Shown here: one piece after another, positions 12,695 to 23,996 of the stretch | How the letters are laid out: each line of letters starts with the position of its first letter | Numbering within the stretch: position 1 is the first letter of the stretch | Assembly (NCBI GenBank): GCA_028274465.1 | Contig: CM051458.1 | Span: 37,672,744-37,736,743, forward strand | Length of the DNA stretch: 64,000 nucleotides | Reading direction: 5' to 3' | Source of the DNA: Plantago ovata | Taxonomy: Eukaryota > Streptophyta > Magnoliopsida > Lamiales > Plantaginaceae | Position numbers and translations under genes: made by a program | Notes under the pieces: model-generated | Told to the model about the DNA's origin: nothing | Database searches by the model: none | What the model saw: only the letters and a program-made list of their open reading frames with translations

Positions 12695-13057
12695 CTATTC
12701 GGGAGGTGTGGGGCGAAGGGCCCCACACACCGGGCGATTCGCCTGGTGTGGGGCGATTCGCCCCACGTCCCGGGTGACTCGCCTGGGAGACTTTCTCGGC
12801 TGAAAATGCATTTTCGACGCGTTTTTGGATATCTTTTCCTTTTCGAACTCGGTTTTTGCCTTCTAGTGACCTTTTAGCCTTCAGATTCGACCCCTAGACT
12901 TCAAATCCTATCCGGAATATTCGAGATACTCCAAATAGGCCTTGGAACACCAATTCCTTGTCTACTTCAATATAATTGCCCGGAAAACCTCGTTTTTCCT
13001 CAAAACCTGTAAAATACAAACTAAAGGGAAACGTGACACTATTCTAATAAAATGCAC

Positions 13058-14374
13058 TGATGATCGCGGGATTGTCAGTTCCGGATCAGTCAAATAAATT
13101 TGTTATTTAGCCAAAGGCAATTCACAACTACAACGAAAACCGTAGTGTAGTAGTAGAATAACCTCGAGTGTCGATCTCTAAGGACTATAACTAGCTTTAT
13201 CAAATCTAATTTAGAATATAAAAACAGCAGACGATATAGCAAAGGTTTTTCTTAACAGATAATGGAGATTGGTGATAGTATGGTCCTTCAAAGCATAACG
13301 GGTTAATAATCATGCGTAAATTCCTCGGTTTTGCATGGAGATCTTTGATCAATAAATTGTCCTGTTGTAATTATCAAACACTACGAAGATATAGATTTGC
13401 ATAGGTCAATGAATTGTCCAATTGTGTTCCGTAATTATTCAACACTACGAAGATATAGATTTAAATAGGTCAAAGACTATTCAATTGTCCAATTGTGAGC
13501 AATAATTAATCAACATACGAAGATATAGATTTCGCTAGATCAAAGAAATAAAGCAATAACACGGAGTATAATGCGCGATATAGCCATTAGCATAATTATC
13601 AACCCTTCGCTAAGAATTCACATACTATCACCAACGAGAAGTTTAGCTACTCATAATTGTCATGCAATCAACAGAAATCATAGAAGAAAACATGTTGAAA
13701 GATATATAAAAATAAGTAGAAAAACTGTAAGATACAATGTTACCGAAGGTTGTTAGTCTCCGAAGAATCGCGATCTTCCAAGCTCCAAACTGCTATAAAA
13801 AAGTATCTCCTAAGCTATGAACCCCCGGAACAGGCTCTGGAAGTTCCTACCTAAAACTACAGAGAAAGGTGAGAGAATAGGTCTGGAAAAGTATGAAATT
13901 CGGAGAAAAAGTGAGCAACTATATATAGTGTTCGAATTTGTGTGGGGCGAAGGGCCCCACACACCGGGCGAGTCGCCTGGTGTGGGGTGATTCGCCCCAC
14001 ATCCCGGGCGATTCGCCCGGGAGTAAATTCCGAGATTTTACGCGTTTTCGACGCGTTTTTGGATTTCTTCCCCTTTTCGGACTCGGTTTCTGACTTCTAG
14101 TGGCCTTCTAACCTCCAGATTCGACCCCTAGACTTCAAATCCTATCCGGAAACCTTCAGATACTCCAAATAGGCATCTGGAACACCAATTCCTTGTCAAC
14201 TTCAATATAATTGCCCGGAAATCCTCGTTTTTCAACCAAAACCTGTAAAATAAACCTAAAGGGAAACGTGACACTATTATAATAAAATGCACTAAAATAT
14301 AGCTAAATTAACATAGAGGATAGCTAAAATAGGTGAAAAAGACTCAAATGAAAGTGTAAAATACACATTCATCA
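13058..14374 (-). mobile_element. Solo LTR of the A/H Athila-type family
   Basis: A 1.3-kb LTR beginning TGATGATCG and ending TTCATCA, flanked by TGCAC at 13053-13057 and 14375-14379. It has no internal region on either side, so it is a product of LTR-LTR recombination. Its sequence is of the A/H type but distinct from both, for example at the first 30 bases and in an expanded repeat at about 13360-13530. It must be younger than element A, since it lies inside A's LTR. Confidence 0.93.
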
Positions 14375-14497
14375 TGCACTAAAATATAGCTAAATTAACA
14401 CAGAGGATAGCTAAAATAGGTGAAAAACACTCAAATGAAAGTGTAAAATACACATTCATCAGGTTACTTGCTCATCAAAATTACAAGTTTCCTAACA

Positions 14498-15303
14498 GGA
14501 CCTTACCCATCCAAAGAGTGCGGGTGATCATCGCGACACACTTGTGCGAGAAGGGCTTGCTGAGGTCGATAACCCCGTGGAGGCCTTAAAGAAGGCATAG
14601 GAGGACACCGCTGTAAGGCGCGAGAAGGAAGATGCGGGTGGGAATCCCTAGAAGCGACCCAAGGAGAAGGTCGTGCCCCCAAAGAAAATTGGTGGTTCGA
14701 AGAGGGTTCTGAATATTGGCGGAACCAATGAACCCTCTCGTAAAAGGGGCAAGACCGTGGGAGTCGACCAGGGCGCGGAGATAAAACGTCTGGTTCAGTT
14801 ATCGGATCTGGACCGCGCTCATGAACTTAGCCTCTGTGCACTCCAGGTATTATCCTTCAAAATGTACAAGTTACTTTCTTTGCTTCTAGCTCCCTAACAC
14901 CTTATTGATATTCTGACTTTTCTTTGACTTTGTAGCTCGAGAACCTCAAGGAAGCTTACGGCCATGTGGTCGCTGATCGGTCCTACATCAATCAATTGAT
15001 CGAGGACCTGGAGAAGAGTCTTGAGCCCGAGAAGTCCAAAAACAAAGCTGCTGGTGAAGAGGTGAAAAAGGCCCAAGCTAAAGTTGATCAGCTCGAGAAG
15101 GAGTTGGCTAGAGAGAAACAAAGGACTCAAGGCTACAGTGTAATTTCCTTCCTCGTTGGCAGCCGGTTAGAGACTACTCGGGCTTTCATGTCCTCCGATA
15201 CTTATAAAGTGTCTACGCAAGATATTAAAGACTGAGCGCGCGAAGAGGGCTTCTTTTCCTGTATCGGGCATCTTAAACGAATCGACCTACTGCAGAAGGA
15301 CTT
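14498..15303 (+). pseudogene. Fragment of a two-exon coiled-coil gene, cut by Copia B
   Basis: Exon 1 is read from about 14673 (MPPKKIGGSKRVLNIGG) to 14846. A clean 89-base intron (CAG|GTAT ... TTTGTAG|CTC, 14847-14935) follows and the frame continues in exon 2 from 14936 (LENLKEAYGHVV). The product is basic at first, then a strongly charged heptad-like coiled coil (about EDLEKSLEPEKSKNKAAGEE to EKELAREKQ). Similar coiled coils occur in plant proteins annotated as gypsy-type transposon or hypothetical proteins; I cannot assign a function. It lacks its ends: Copia F lies at its left and Copia B interrupts its right. The reading frame closes before the Copia insertion, so it is probably dead. 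It is the only DNA here that may predate the LTR elements. Confidence 0.6.
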
Positions 15304-16837
15304 TGTTAGGAAACATGTAATTTTGATGAACAATTAACCATGCTAAATTAAGTAAAGTCCAGTAACTATTACTCTTAAGGTCCATAGGAATTTAGTATTA
15401 AGGACATTGTAAAAGAGGAACTTTTTCTGAAGACTTAGTGTAGGTACTAGTTAGGTTCTTAAGCTTGCTGATGATGTACTTTGTTTTTACAAACGAACTA
15501 CTGAAGACCTAGAACTGCTCAGAAAGTTGAAGATTCGAAGACTGAAGAGTTAGAAGAATTCTGAGAAAGGTATCTACAAAGGCACATGTTGTCTTAGAAA
15601 GTGAGATTCTCAGCAAACAGCTTGCATAAGTGAAAATCTATATGACAGAGTAGGTTGTGTTTGTTGAAACTGAGACTGACCACTTGCTGACAACATATGT
15701 GATCTCCTTGCTGAAGAGTACTTGCATTTTGCCTCCAACGTTCATATTTGAATTTATTTAAAGAACATTAAATGCAAAGTTAGCACGCGAAGAACATGAA
15801 GACAAAAAGACAAAATGAAGAGCGTTGCTGAAAGTACAAAAGCAAGATAGTGACATCTTAAGGTACAAGTCTTAGAATTTGAAATTCAAACGGCTTCCTT
15901 GAGACACTGTAACTAGAGGTCCTTCGGCTGGGTAGAAGGGTGTGTCAACAACGCGATCAAACTCTCAGATGTGCTTTAAACACTCAAATCCTTCTCTACA
16001 CTTTACTGCCTATTCTCTACACTTTACTGCCTATTGATCCGTTCCAAGTCTTAAGCTTGAAACAAAACCTACTTGTGAAGAAGTAGAACATTAAAGCTTA
16101 AAAATTAGTTGAGTGTTCTTTCTTCTAAACAAGAACAAGTCTTGACACCAGAAACGAAAAATTTTCTTAATGCAAAGTAATACAAGTTGAGTTTCTTTAG
16201 ATTACTTGTTATAAAAAAAAGTTTATATTCAAGTCATCTCATCCCAAACCTCTTTAACTGATAAACACCCTTATTCAGGCATGGAATTCAAAGGGAATTA
16301 ATCAAGCATAGCTTTGCTGATTAAGTGTCCCAAGTTTGGTGGAGACCAAGGTTTTAGTTCTCTAGTTTAGGTTGGAAACAAGGCAAGTGTGCTTTGGTTT
16401 GTGAGAATCATTAGTGATAGGATTTGTAAGGAACCTCGTATCTTATCTTAGTGGATTCAGTCCTAGAAAGGACAAAGTGGATTAGTTGTGAGATTACGCC
16501 ACTCTCAGATACCACTATAAAAGTGTTTGTGTGATTTACATTTCTGCAGTTACCGTTCAGTAAGCTACTTTGTTTTACACTGTTTATCTATTTTCTTGTT
16601 GAGACTATCTTTCTGACAAAAGCACCTATTGTAAAAGACTTCCGCACTCTGTTTCTAACTATCAACAAACTTATCACTGAAAAGTAACAAGCACGTGCTG
16701 AGAAAGTTAAGTACCAGCAAAGTCATTACTGAAAAGCAATAAGTATTTGCTGAGAAAGTTTTAGACGACGAAAAAGTTTTTAATGACTATTCACCCCCCC
16801 CCCCTCTAGTCTTTACTTGTTTCTAAAGGGACCAATA
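15304..16837 (+). repeat. 5' LTR of Copia B
   Basis: Begins TGTTAGGAAAC and ends just before AG plus the primer site, about 1.53 kb. It is the reverse-orientation counterpart of the LTRs of F and E. It is rich in TTGCTGA and CAGCAAGT words, and has a C-run at about 16793-16804 present in all copies. Confidence 0.93.
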
Positions 16838-16839
16838 AG

Positions 16840-16851
16840 TGGTATCAGAGC
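16840..16851 (+). other. Primer binding site of Copia B (initiator tRNA-Met)
   Basis: TGGTATCAGAGC, the standard plant Copia primer site, two bases from the LTR. Confidence 0.96.
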
Positions 16852-16949
16852 TGGAGGTTCTTTAACCTTCAGCACTGAACCTAGATCCCCTTAGGTGCTT
16901 TCCGTAAATTACTTTCACTTGATCAGTTTGGTACTAATCTGTTGACAGG

Positions 16950-19328
16950 ATGTCTTTAGGTGACGCTCCATTGCTGAAGCTGGAAAACTATGAGAAATGG
17001 CGAAACAACATGATGCTACATCTTGAGGCCATTAGTGATGAGATGGTGACTGTCATAAACGATGGCCCAATCAAGATAACTAAACTTGAGAAAAGCTTTC
17101 CTCATAAAACCACAGATACTGCTAGAAAGGAAAATATTTTAGGTGAACCGGTCGACACAGTCGTACCAAAACCAAGAGAGGAATGGACTTCTGATGAAGC
17201 CAAGAGATTCCGTCTTGATGGCCAAGCAAGAAACATTATCATTCGATCTACTCCAGATACTATACAGTGCAAACTATGGGGTGCCAAAACTGCTAAGGAA
17301 GCTTGGAAAATGGTTCAAGATCTTTGTGCTGGATCTGATAAAACAAAGGAAAACAAACTCGAAGTGCTAAAGTTGAAGTTTCAAAACTTCAAACAAGGTG
17401 CCACTGAGTCACTGGAAGACTTGGATTTCAGATTCACAACTCTTGTGAGTGAAATGGCTACCTTAGGTGTTGGAAACTTTATTCAGATTCTGAGAAGGTG
17501 AAAACCATTATCAGATGTTTGAATTAATAATGGATCCACACTCAGAACTTCTAGTACAATCAAGGAATGCCAAATATCACTCCAACTGAGTTGTTCTCTC
17601 ACCTTACTACTGTCAACTATGAGACAAAGCAAAAAGAAAGTGTATTTGCTGAAAAATCGCAAAACATTGCTCTTGCTGCCAAGCCTTCACCTTATGAAAA
17701 GAAGAGTGACAAAGAACCTGCTGATGAAAATGCTCTAGCAGTTAGAAACATGAAGAAGTTCATCGGCAAGGAACTTGAAAGGCGAAAAGCAAAAGAGAAG
17801 CTGAAAACACATCTTTGTAACAGCTACCATAAGTACAAGAATGAAGCTAGCTCGCTGAACAAGCAAGCTCAGCAAGCAAATTCTTCTAAGAACCAGCGGT
17901 TGGCGATGATCTTTGCTTTTATTGCAAAAAGCCTGGACACTTCAAAGCAAACTGTCCTTTGCTGAAAGGGAAGTCTGCTGAAAAGAAGAAGAAGTTCAAG
18001 AAGGCTTTGATTGCTGAAGAAATGAAGAAGCTTCAAGCAAAAATCGATGCTCTTTGCATTGAAATAAGCTCGGAAGACAGTGAGGTAGAAAGTTCAGACA
18101 CTGAAGAAGAGGAAACTACATTGGACGTAGAGATAGGCAAAGAAGTTTGTGAATTGCCATGGAAGCTTACCCAGATGTGTCAAATTACGAGTTCTGCCTC
18201 ATGGCCGATCATGTAATTTCTCCTACCTCTGACTCTGATTCAGAAAGTGAAGATGAGATTGATCTTGATAGAATTCGAGGACAAATCGAAATATTTGAGA
18301 AAACTCTGAGCAAACAACAAGAGAAACTACATAATGCTGAACTTTTGACTAAGCAAACTACTGAAAAGTACGTTGTGCTGAGCGCTGAGTCAGAAAAGAA
18401 AGATGCTGAAATATGGCATCTTAAAAAGCTAATTGCTGAAGCTACAGAGAAAAATGCTCAAATGGCAATAGAATTGGAAGAATATCAGTCTTCAATTCTG
18501 AAGTTACTTGCTGAAATACAAGAGATGTAAAAGATGAAAGTCAATTTCAAATCTTATGCAAACGCTAGTAACACGCTAACTGAACTAAATTCTTATCTGA
18601 GAGATCCATCTCAGAAAGAAGGTTTAGGTGCTACTTATGAAGGTGATGACGTGATACTCTTGAGTAAAGACAAATCACCAATAACCTTTGTTCGTGCTAC
18701 TAATAGTGGTCAACCAGAACTCTATCAAATTGGTCAATCTAAGGTTGCTGAAATAATCAATCAAGTACCTATGACCAAGAAGCCCGCTGTTTCTACTCAA
18801 AGTAACAAGACTTCGAAAGGTAAACAGGTTGCTGAAAAGCAATCTGATCAGAAAAAGGATGCTGAAAAGCAATCCGCCAAACAAGTTGCTGAAAAGCAAT
18901 TTGTTAAGCCTAAAGGAAAGATTACTAATAAATGCAATAAGAAGACCTTTGCTGACAAACCTGAATCAAGTAAGGTTGCAAACACAAAGACTCAACATAC
19001 TCCGAAAAGTGGACTTGGTTATAAGAACAATCAAAATCAACTTTTCCACGAATATAAGCAATGTCAGCAAAGATACTTCATAGAGCTGAACAAATACAAG
19101 CCTAAGAGTACTAACAATACTCAGAATGCTAGGACTAGAAGGAACCTTGCTAGAAAAGAACTTACTGAAAAGTATGTCCAGCAAAAGGGTAAACCAAACA
19201 AGACACCACATCAGAAAGTGGACTTGACCAACAATGTTCAAAAGTCTTTTGGTTCTAAACCATCTAGTACCTCAGCAAGTAGAAAACAAGTCAAGATTGA
19301 AAAAGTCAAGACTTGGGTTTCCACTTGA
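16950..19328 (+). pseudogene. Copia B gag region
   Basis: Starts MSLGDAPLLKLENYEKW, the usual N-terminus of Copia gag (ligand-binding-like UBN2 type), followed by WGAKTAKEAWKMVQDLC and LKLKFQNFKQGATESLEDL. A zinc-knuckle remnant (CFYCKKPGHF type) is recognisable near 17920-17965. A long acidic and then lysine-rich region (about 18000-19328) follows, with repeated AEKQ units at 18829-18905. It would form the particle and bind RNA. Broken. Confidence 0.85.
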
Positions 19329-19378
19329 CGTTTTCTTAAACATGTTAATGGACATCCAATCTTGGATAATTAACTTGT

Positions 19379-20650
19379 TTGCTCTTGATTGTGCAGACTT
19401 CAGCCACGAAGACAAACAATGCTATTTGGCACTTTGACAGTGGCTGCGGAAAGCACATGACGGACAATAAGAAAAACCTTATAAACTATAGATGGTGGTC
19501 TAAAGGTCCAACAATAAGGTTTGCTGGTGGAGGCTTTGGATCTACTAAAGGCAAGGGTGATGTGAAGTTAGGGTGCAACTATATCACGAGTTCTTTATGT
19601 CAAAATCTTAAGTTCAACCTTTTCAGCATGAGTCAGTTTGCTGACAAAGGTTACTTCATCAAAATCAAAAGTGATGAATGTAAACTTATTGACTTGAGAC
19701 AAAGAAGGTAATCATGGTTTCTAAAAGATCAGGAGGTCTATACACTGTATATTGGTCTTCAACAATCATTGAAAAATGCCTGATCTCAGAATATGATTGC
19801 CATGCTAACAAAGCATGGTTATGGCATAAAAGAACTAGTCACCTAAACTTCAAGACGCTCAATAAGTTGTCTAAAAAGGCACTTGTAGTTGGATTACCTA
19901 AGGTAACTTTTAAGAAGGATGGTGTTTACACTGCATGTCACCAAGGTAAGCAAACCAAAACTTCTTTCATGAACAAGGCAGTACCGTCAACTACAAAACC
20001 TTTACAACTCTTGCACATGGACTTGTCTGAATCTTCTTCAACAAGCTATGCTGGAAAGAAGTATGGTCTGGTGGTGGTGGATGATTACTCAAGGTTCACT
20101 TGGGTAATTTTCATCAAACAAAGTCTGAAACAAGGACTGAATACCTAACTTGCTGAACAAGTTCGAAGTCATGAAAAATGACAAGGTAAAAATCATCAGA
20201 ACAGACCATGGTACTGAGTTTGTAAACCAGTACATAACTGAGTATTGCACTTCTAAAGGCATACAACATCAGTTATCCTCAGTAAGAACACCTCAACAAA
20301 ATGGTGTTGCTGAAAAGAAAAATCTTACCCTTAAAGAAGCAGCTAGAACCATGCTTGCTGACACTGAAATAAGTGAAGCTTATTGGGTCGAAGCGATTAA
20401 CACTGCCTGCTATACTCAAAATAGATGTTTGATAACTAAGGAATACAACAAAACTCCATATGAGCTATTTGTTGGAAGACCTCCTAATATCACTCATCTA
20501 AGAGTATTTGGATGCAAAAGCTTTGTTCTTAATAATGGTAGAGAATATTTAAGAACATTTCAACCAAAGGCAGATGAAGCGATATATCTTGGCTACTCCT
20601 TGCATAGAAAAGCTTATAGAGTTTACAACAAAAAAAGCACAGAAGATTGA
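19379..20650 (+). pseudogene. Copia B protease and integrase region
   Basis: The protease site is FDSGCGKHMT at about 19433. The GAG-pre-integrase zinc-binding block follows (WHKRTSHLNFKTLNKLSKK, then CHQGKQTKTSF). The integrase core shows LLHMDLSES, VVVDDYSRFTWV, RTDHGTEFVNQ and TPQQNGVAEKKN, covering the catalytic D, D and E. Integrase before reverse transcriptase is the Copia order. Broken. Confidence 0.9.
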
Positions 20651-21402
20651 AGAATCAGTGCATGTTGTATTCTATGAAAAGACACAAGGAGTTCCAGATG
20701 AAGAAGAAATATCAGAATGTATGAAGAAGCTACTCATACATGAGCAAAGAACTGAATCCAAAGCTGGAAATGTAAAACTCATTGAACTTAATGATGATTC
20801 GGACAATGACACCCCAACACCAAGTCAAGTTAAGATAAATGTAGTTAATGATAACGAATTCCCGGTTAAAGATGCAGTTGCTCTAGATGTTGCTGAAACT
20901 ATGCAACCCCCTGTGCCTACTGACGAGTTACCTCAAACCAGCAATACAGAACAAGTAGTTCCTGATGAACCCATATCAGTAGAGACACAACCAGATACCA
21001 TTAGTACTGAACAAGTACATGCTGAAGAGTCACATGCTGAAATGCAAACATATCCAGATCCTAAAAGCAGAAAACCTGTTAACAAATGGATTTGAGATCA
21101 TCCCTCTAAGGATATGATTGGTTATATTGACAAACGCAAAATGACTAGATCCAAAGTATTTACCAATCATGAACTTGCTGAAGAAGCAATAGTTGTTGAG
21201 GTAGAAGCTTTGTTCTCTTGCTTTGTTTCAGAAATTGAACCCAAGACCATAGAAGAAGCTTTAAAGCATTCTGAATGGATCAAGGCAATGCAAGAAGAAC
21301 TGGATCAATTTGAAAGGAACAAAGTCTGGAAACTTGTACCCTTGCTGAAGGAAAGAAAGCAATTGGTACTAAGTGGGTGTTCAGAAATAAGCTGAGCGAG
21401 TC
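20574..21402 (+). pseudogene. Copia B integrase-to-reverse-transcriptase linker
   Basis: An acidic, glutamate- and threonine-rich linker, then the entry of the Copia reverse transcriptase (EALKHSEWIKAMQEELDQFERNKVW and GTKWVFRNKL) at about 21250-21395. The reverse transcriptase body is absent here because Copia E's LTR begins at 21403. Confidence 0.85.
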
Positions 21403-22005
21403 TGTTGGTCTCTTTAAACAAGAAGAAAAGACTAGAGGGGGGGGGATGAATAGTCTTTTCAAACTTTCGTCGTTTAAAACATTCTCAGCAAGTGCTTATT
21501 ACTTTTCAGTAATGAGTTTTCTGATATTTAACTTTCTCAGCAAGCGTAAGTTACTTTTCAGTAGCTTGGTTTGCTGATACTTAAAATCAGAGAGCGGAAG
21601 TCTTTGATACAATAAGTGCTTTTTCAGTAAGTAAAGGTTTCAGCAAGTGATGTGAGTCACTGTGTACAGACAGATATGATTTGCTAAAATCTAAATACAG
21701 TAAGTAAATCACACAAACACTTTTATAGTGGTATCTGAGAGTGGCGTAATCTCTCAACTAATCCACTTTGTCCTTTCCAGGACTGAATCCACTAAGATAT
21801 GATTGAGGTTCCTTACAATCTCCTATCTAGAGCGATTCATCAGAAACCAAAGCACACTTGCTTTGTCTCCAACCTAATCTAGAGAACGTAACCTTGTTCT
21901 CCACCAAACTTGGTACTTTTAATCAGCAAAACTATGCTCGATTAAGTTCCCCCTGAATATCACGCCTGAAAGGGTGTATTTTCAGTTAGAGAGTTTTGGG
22001 GTGAG

Positions 22006-22010
22006 ATAAC
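22006..22010. repeat. Target site duplication of the C nest (left copy, ATAAC)
   Basis: ATAAC immediately precedes TGATGATG at 22011 and recurs at 46898-46902 directly after TTCATCA. The flanks together restore continuous Copia E LTR sequence. Confidence 0.94.
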
Positions 22011-22703
22011 TGATGATGTCGTTTTTCACGAATTAAATTTGTTTAAAAGCCTAAGAACACTTATCACTACACAAACTAGAGTTCAATGGCAAGTTGTCCC
22101 CGAGTGTCGTTCTCTCGGGACCTAACGTGGCTTTGCTTGAGGTTTTTACTAGTAATTTCAGTCAACGAGTTCAAATGTTTATAGAATCGTTTCCTTTGAA
22201 CAAAGCAACGAGAAATCAGATTGTTGTAATCAAGTTTGGAAAACGATTGGTGGTAGAAATCAAATACACATGCATGGGTTACGAATATGCTCACAAGTTC
22301 AGTGCGTAAAACCTTCGATCAAGTCTACTAAGCAACTCGTCTAGGTAACTTTAAGACACACATCATAAAAGACCACTATCAATACTTTAGAGGTGCTTGT
22401 CACCAACACCATTTATCTAGCATGCTGCAAATCTCTAACATACAATCCTATAGCATTCATTGACCAAGAGTTTGTCACTATACTCAATTCGAATATATTT
22501 TATAGTCAACTAAGAATCATATGAAGGAATTTGCAGCAAGATTGAATCACAATCTCATGTAAGCATAAACATAACCCATAGCATGCATATTCTACATTCT
22601 ACCACCAACACAAAAGATTTAGCTACTCATATTCATCAACATAGACATCAATTCATATGAATAATAATCAGAATACATCATATCAAACTACAACATAAGA
22701 GAG
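22011..22703 (-). repeat. C-family LTR piece (outer left)
   Basis: The first roughly 690 bases of the C LTR as read on the plus strand. The short open frames over it recur at every C LTR copy (25.7, 34.6, 35.6 and 42.4 kb) and are not genes. Confidence 0.92.
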
Positions 22704-22819
22704 TTCAAGGACCCAAGGGCAATGGTTAGGAGACGTGGACCTGAAGCTCCACCAACTCAAGAGGCCCCTATGTACAGGGGAATGGGGATCAATTCGAGTG
22801 CTTTACCAACGAACTGAAG

Positions 22820-23996
22820 CAAGTCCTCAAGAGCGCCACCGGAACAACTGTTTCGAACGAAGTATGCCGAATATGCAAGAACTATGGGCATGGAGCTCAT
22901 ATGTGTAGATCAGAGTTGGCATACAATGATGGCAACTGGGGTCGAGGAGGAGAAGAAGAAGCCTTCGCTACGGAGTTTGGTACTCAAGAAGTTAGCTACG
23001 GACAAGACGGTAGGAATCCTCGAGACGGATTTTGGAGAAGAGGATACTGTAACAATCAAGGATATGCACCGGCTAACCAGACTTATAGACCTAACCAAGA
23101 CCGTAGTAGGCTGAACTATGGTAATGATCACTGCGAAAACCCCTGCTCCGAAAGAGCCACCGAAGTCGAAGACGGCTCTACTGATGGAGAACTTGCAGAA
23201 GATGGTTGATCACACACAAAGTTTTCTCAAACGGTATGAGGAAGATTCTGAGAAGACTAGGGCAAGGCTTGATAAGTTGGAAGAGAGCACTAGGCTTGCC
23301 CATCAAAAGATGCAAGAGTTGATCGACCGAAGAGCAAGTAAGGAACAAGGCAACACTGAGAAGGTCGTTAGGTGCGAGTGTTGCATGAAGGAAGAACTTC
23401 TACAGGCTGAGGAAGAAGAGGAGGACCTTAGTTCTGACGCAAGTGATGAGGAGCAAGAGGATCCCGAACCACTCCCTAAAAGTTTCGATGTTAAGGTAGG
23501 GATTGGTGAGCTTGAAGATGTCCGTGCCACGCTAGACACGGGATCCTACTCAAACATAATTCCTTTGAATGTGTTTGAAAAGAGTAACCTTGGAAAACTA
23601 TCTGAGGAAAGGGCTATTGTGCGACTGGCGGATGGATCATTCATGAGACCCGAAGGCGTTGTGGAAAATGTGTTGGTCAAGATTGGTGAAGCATCAATAT
23701 ACACCAATTTTGTAGTTATGCCGGCATCTGCACCTGGAGCGGGGGATGTCATACTCTTAGGGCAAACATTCTTGACCAAGCTCAGCTCCGTGATGGACAT
23801 TTACCAAAGAACTTGCACCATCGAAGTGAATGGCAAGCAACACGTATTGCAAGCCATACCTGATCCACCTGAACCGCCTGATATTACTACTCACTACTGT
23901 GGTCTTGCAGCCTATATTCTTTCTTATTCACAGGTTCGTGGCATGGAAAGGATATCAATGAAGGGGAAGGCTAGTACCCGCAAAAAGAAGAGATAG
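22820..23996 (+). pseudogene. H-like gag zinc knuckle and protease region
   Basis: Gag zinc knuckle CRICKNYGHGAHMC (CX2CX4HX4C) at about 22870-22910, a coiled linker (QKMVDHTQSFLKRYEEDSEK), and an aspartic protease with LDTGSYSNIIPLN at about 23530-23570. The C-terminus MKGKASTRKKKR is almost the same as in H. There is no reverse transcriptase after it. It is closest to the gag-protease of H (57276-59222). Gag start missing, broken. Confidence 0.87.

Larger units (their letters stand above)
3625..14461 (-). mobile_element. Athila-type Ty3/Gypsy element A, autonomous layout
   Basis: A minus-strand element with both LTRs (3625-4802 and 11946-14461), a GGTTA target duplication, a tRNA-Asp primer site, a purine tract at the 3' LTR and the order gag, protease, reverse transcriptase, RNase H, integrase. 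The reverse transcriptase and integrase motifs are of the plant Athila lineage. The element is broken, with about half a dozen disruptions in the coding region. By eye the two LTRs differ at about thirty sites over 1.2 kb, which suggests an insertion in the order of one to a few million years old. It is inserted in the 5' LTR of Copia F and carries a solo LTR inside its own 5' LTR. Confidence 0.93.
11946..14461 (-). repeat. 5' LTR of element A, split by a solo LTR
   Basis: The LTR runs 11946-13057 and resumes at 14380-14461. The gap is exactly filled by the solo LTR plus its second TGCAC copy. Its promoter-proximal palindromes lie at about 12704-12790. Confidence 0.93.
2014..14497 (-). mobile_element. 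Copia element F: 5' leader and 5' LTR, split by element A
   Basis: This is the 5' end of a minus-strand Ty1/Copia element of the same family as element B at 15304. The leader is 2014-2144 and matches the B leader at 16838-16960. The LTR is 2145-3624 plus 14467-14497, about 1.5 kb in total, beginning TGTTGG and ending CCTAACA on the plus strand. The LTR is interrupted by element A, whose target duplication GGTTA lies in it. Five bases after the right end (14498-14502, GGACC) would be the target duplication; the other copy is not visible because the rest of F is lost in the gap. Only the LTR and leader are present, so no coding capacity can be judged. Confidence 0.9.
15304..21402 (+). mobile_element. 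Ty1/Copia element B, 5' half
   Basis: A plus-strand Copia element with 5' LTR, tRNA-iMet primer site, gag, protease and integrase in Copia order. It stops just at the entry to the reverse transcriptase, where the LTR of Copia E begins at 21403. The long lysine- and glutamate-rich gag and long LTR suggest the SIRE/Maximus group, but I hold that loosely. The coding region is broken, with roughly six to eight disruptions. The remaining 3' part may be the B-like coding end at 62644 (see findings). Five bases before the LTR (GACTT, 15299-15303) would be its target duplication. Confidence 0.9.

Noticed and set aside
22076-22309. Conserved ~70-residue open frames on both strands, repeated at 22.1, 25.7, 34.6, 35.6 and 42.4 kb
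   Set aside because: They overlap exactly with the C-family LTR and occur because the LTR is repeated; no domain and no codon-level conservation visible.
23118-23996. Possible host aspartic protease gene
   Set aside because: The protease is fused to a retrotransposon gag zinc knuckle and matches H and C2; it is element-derived.
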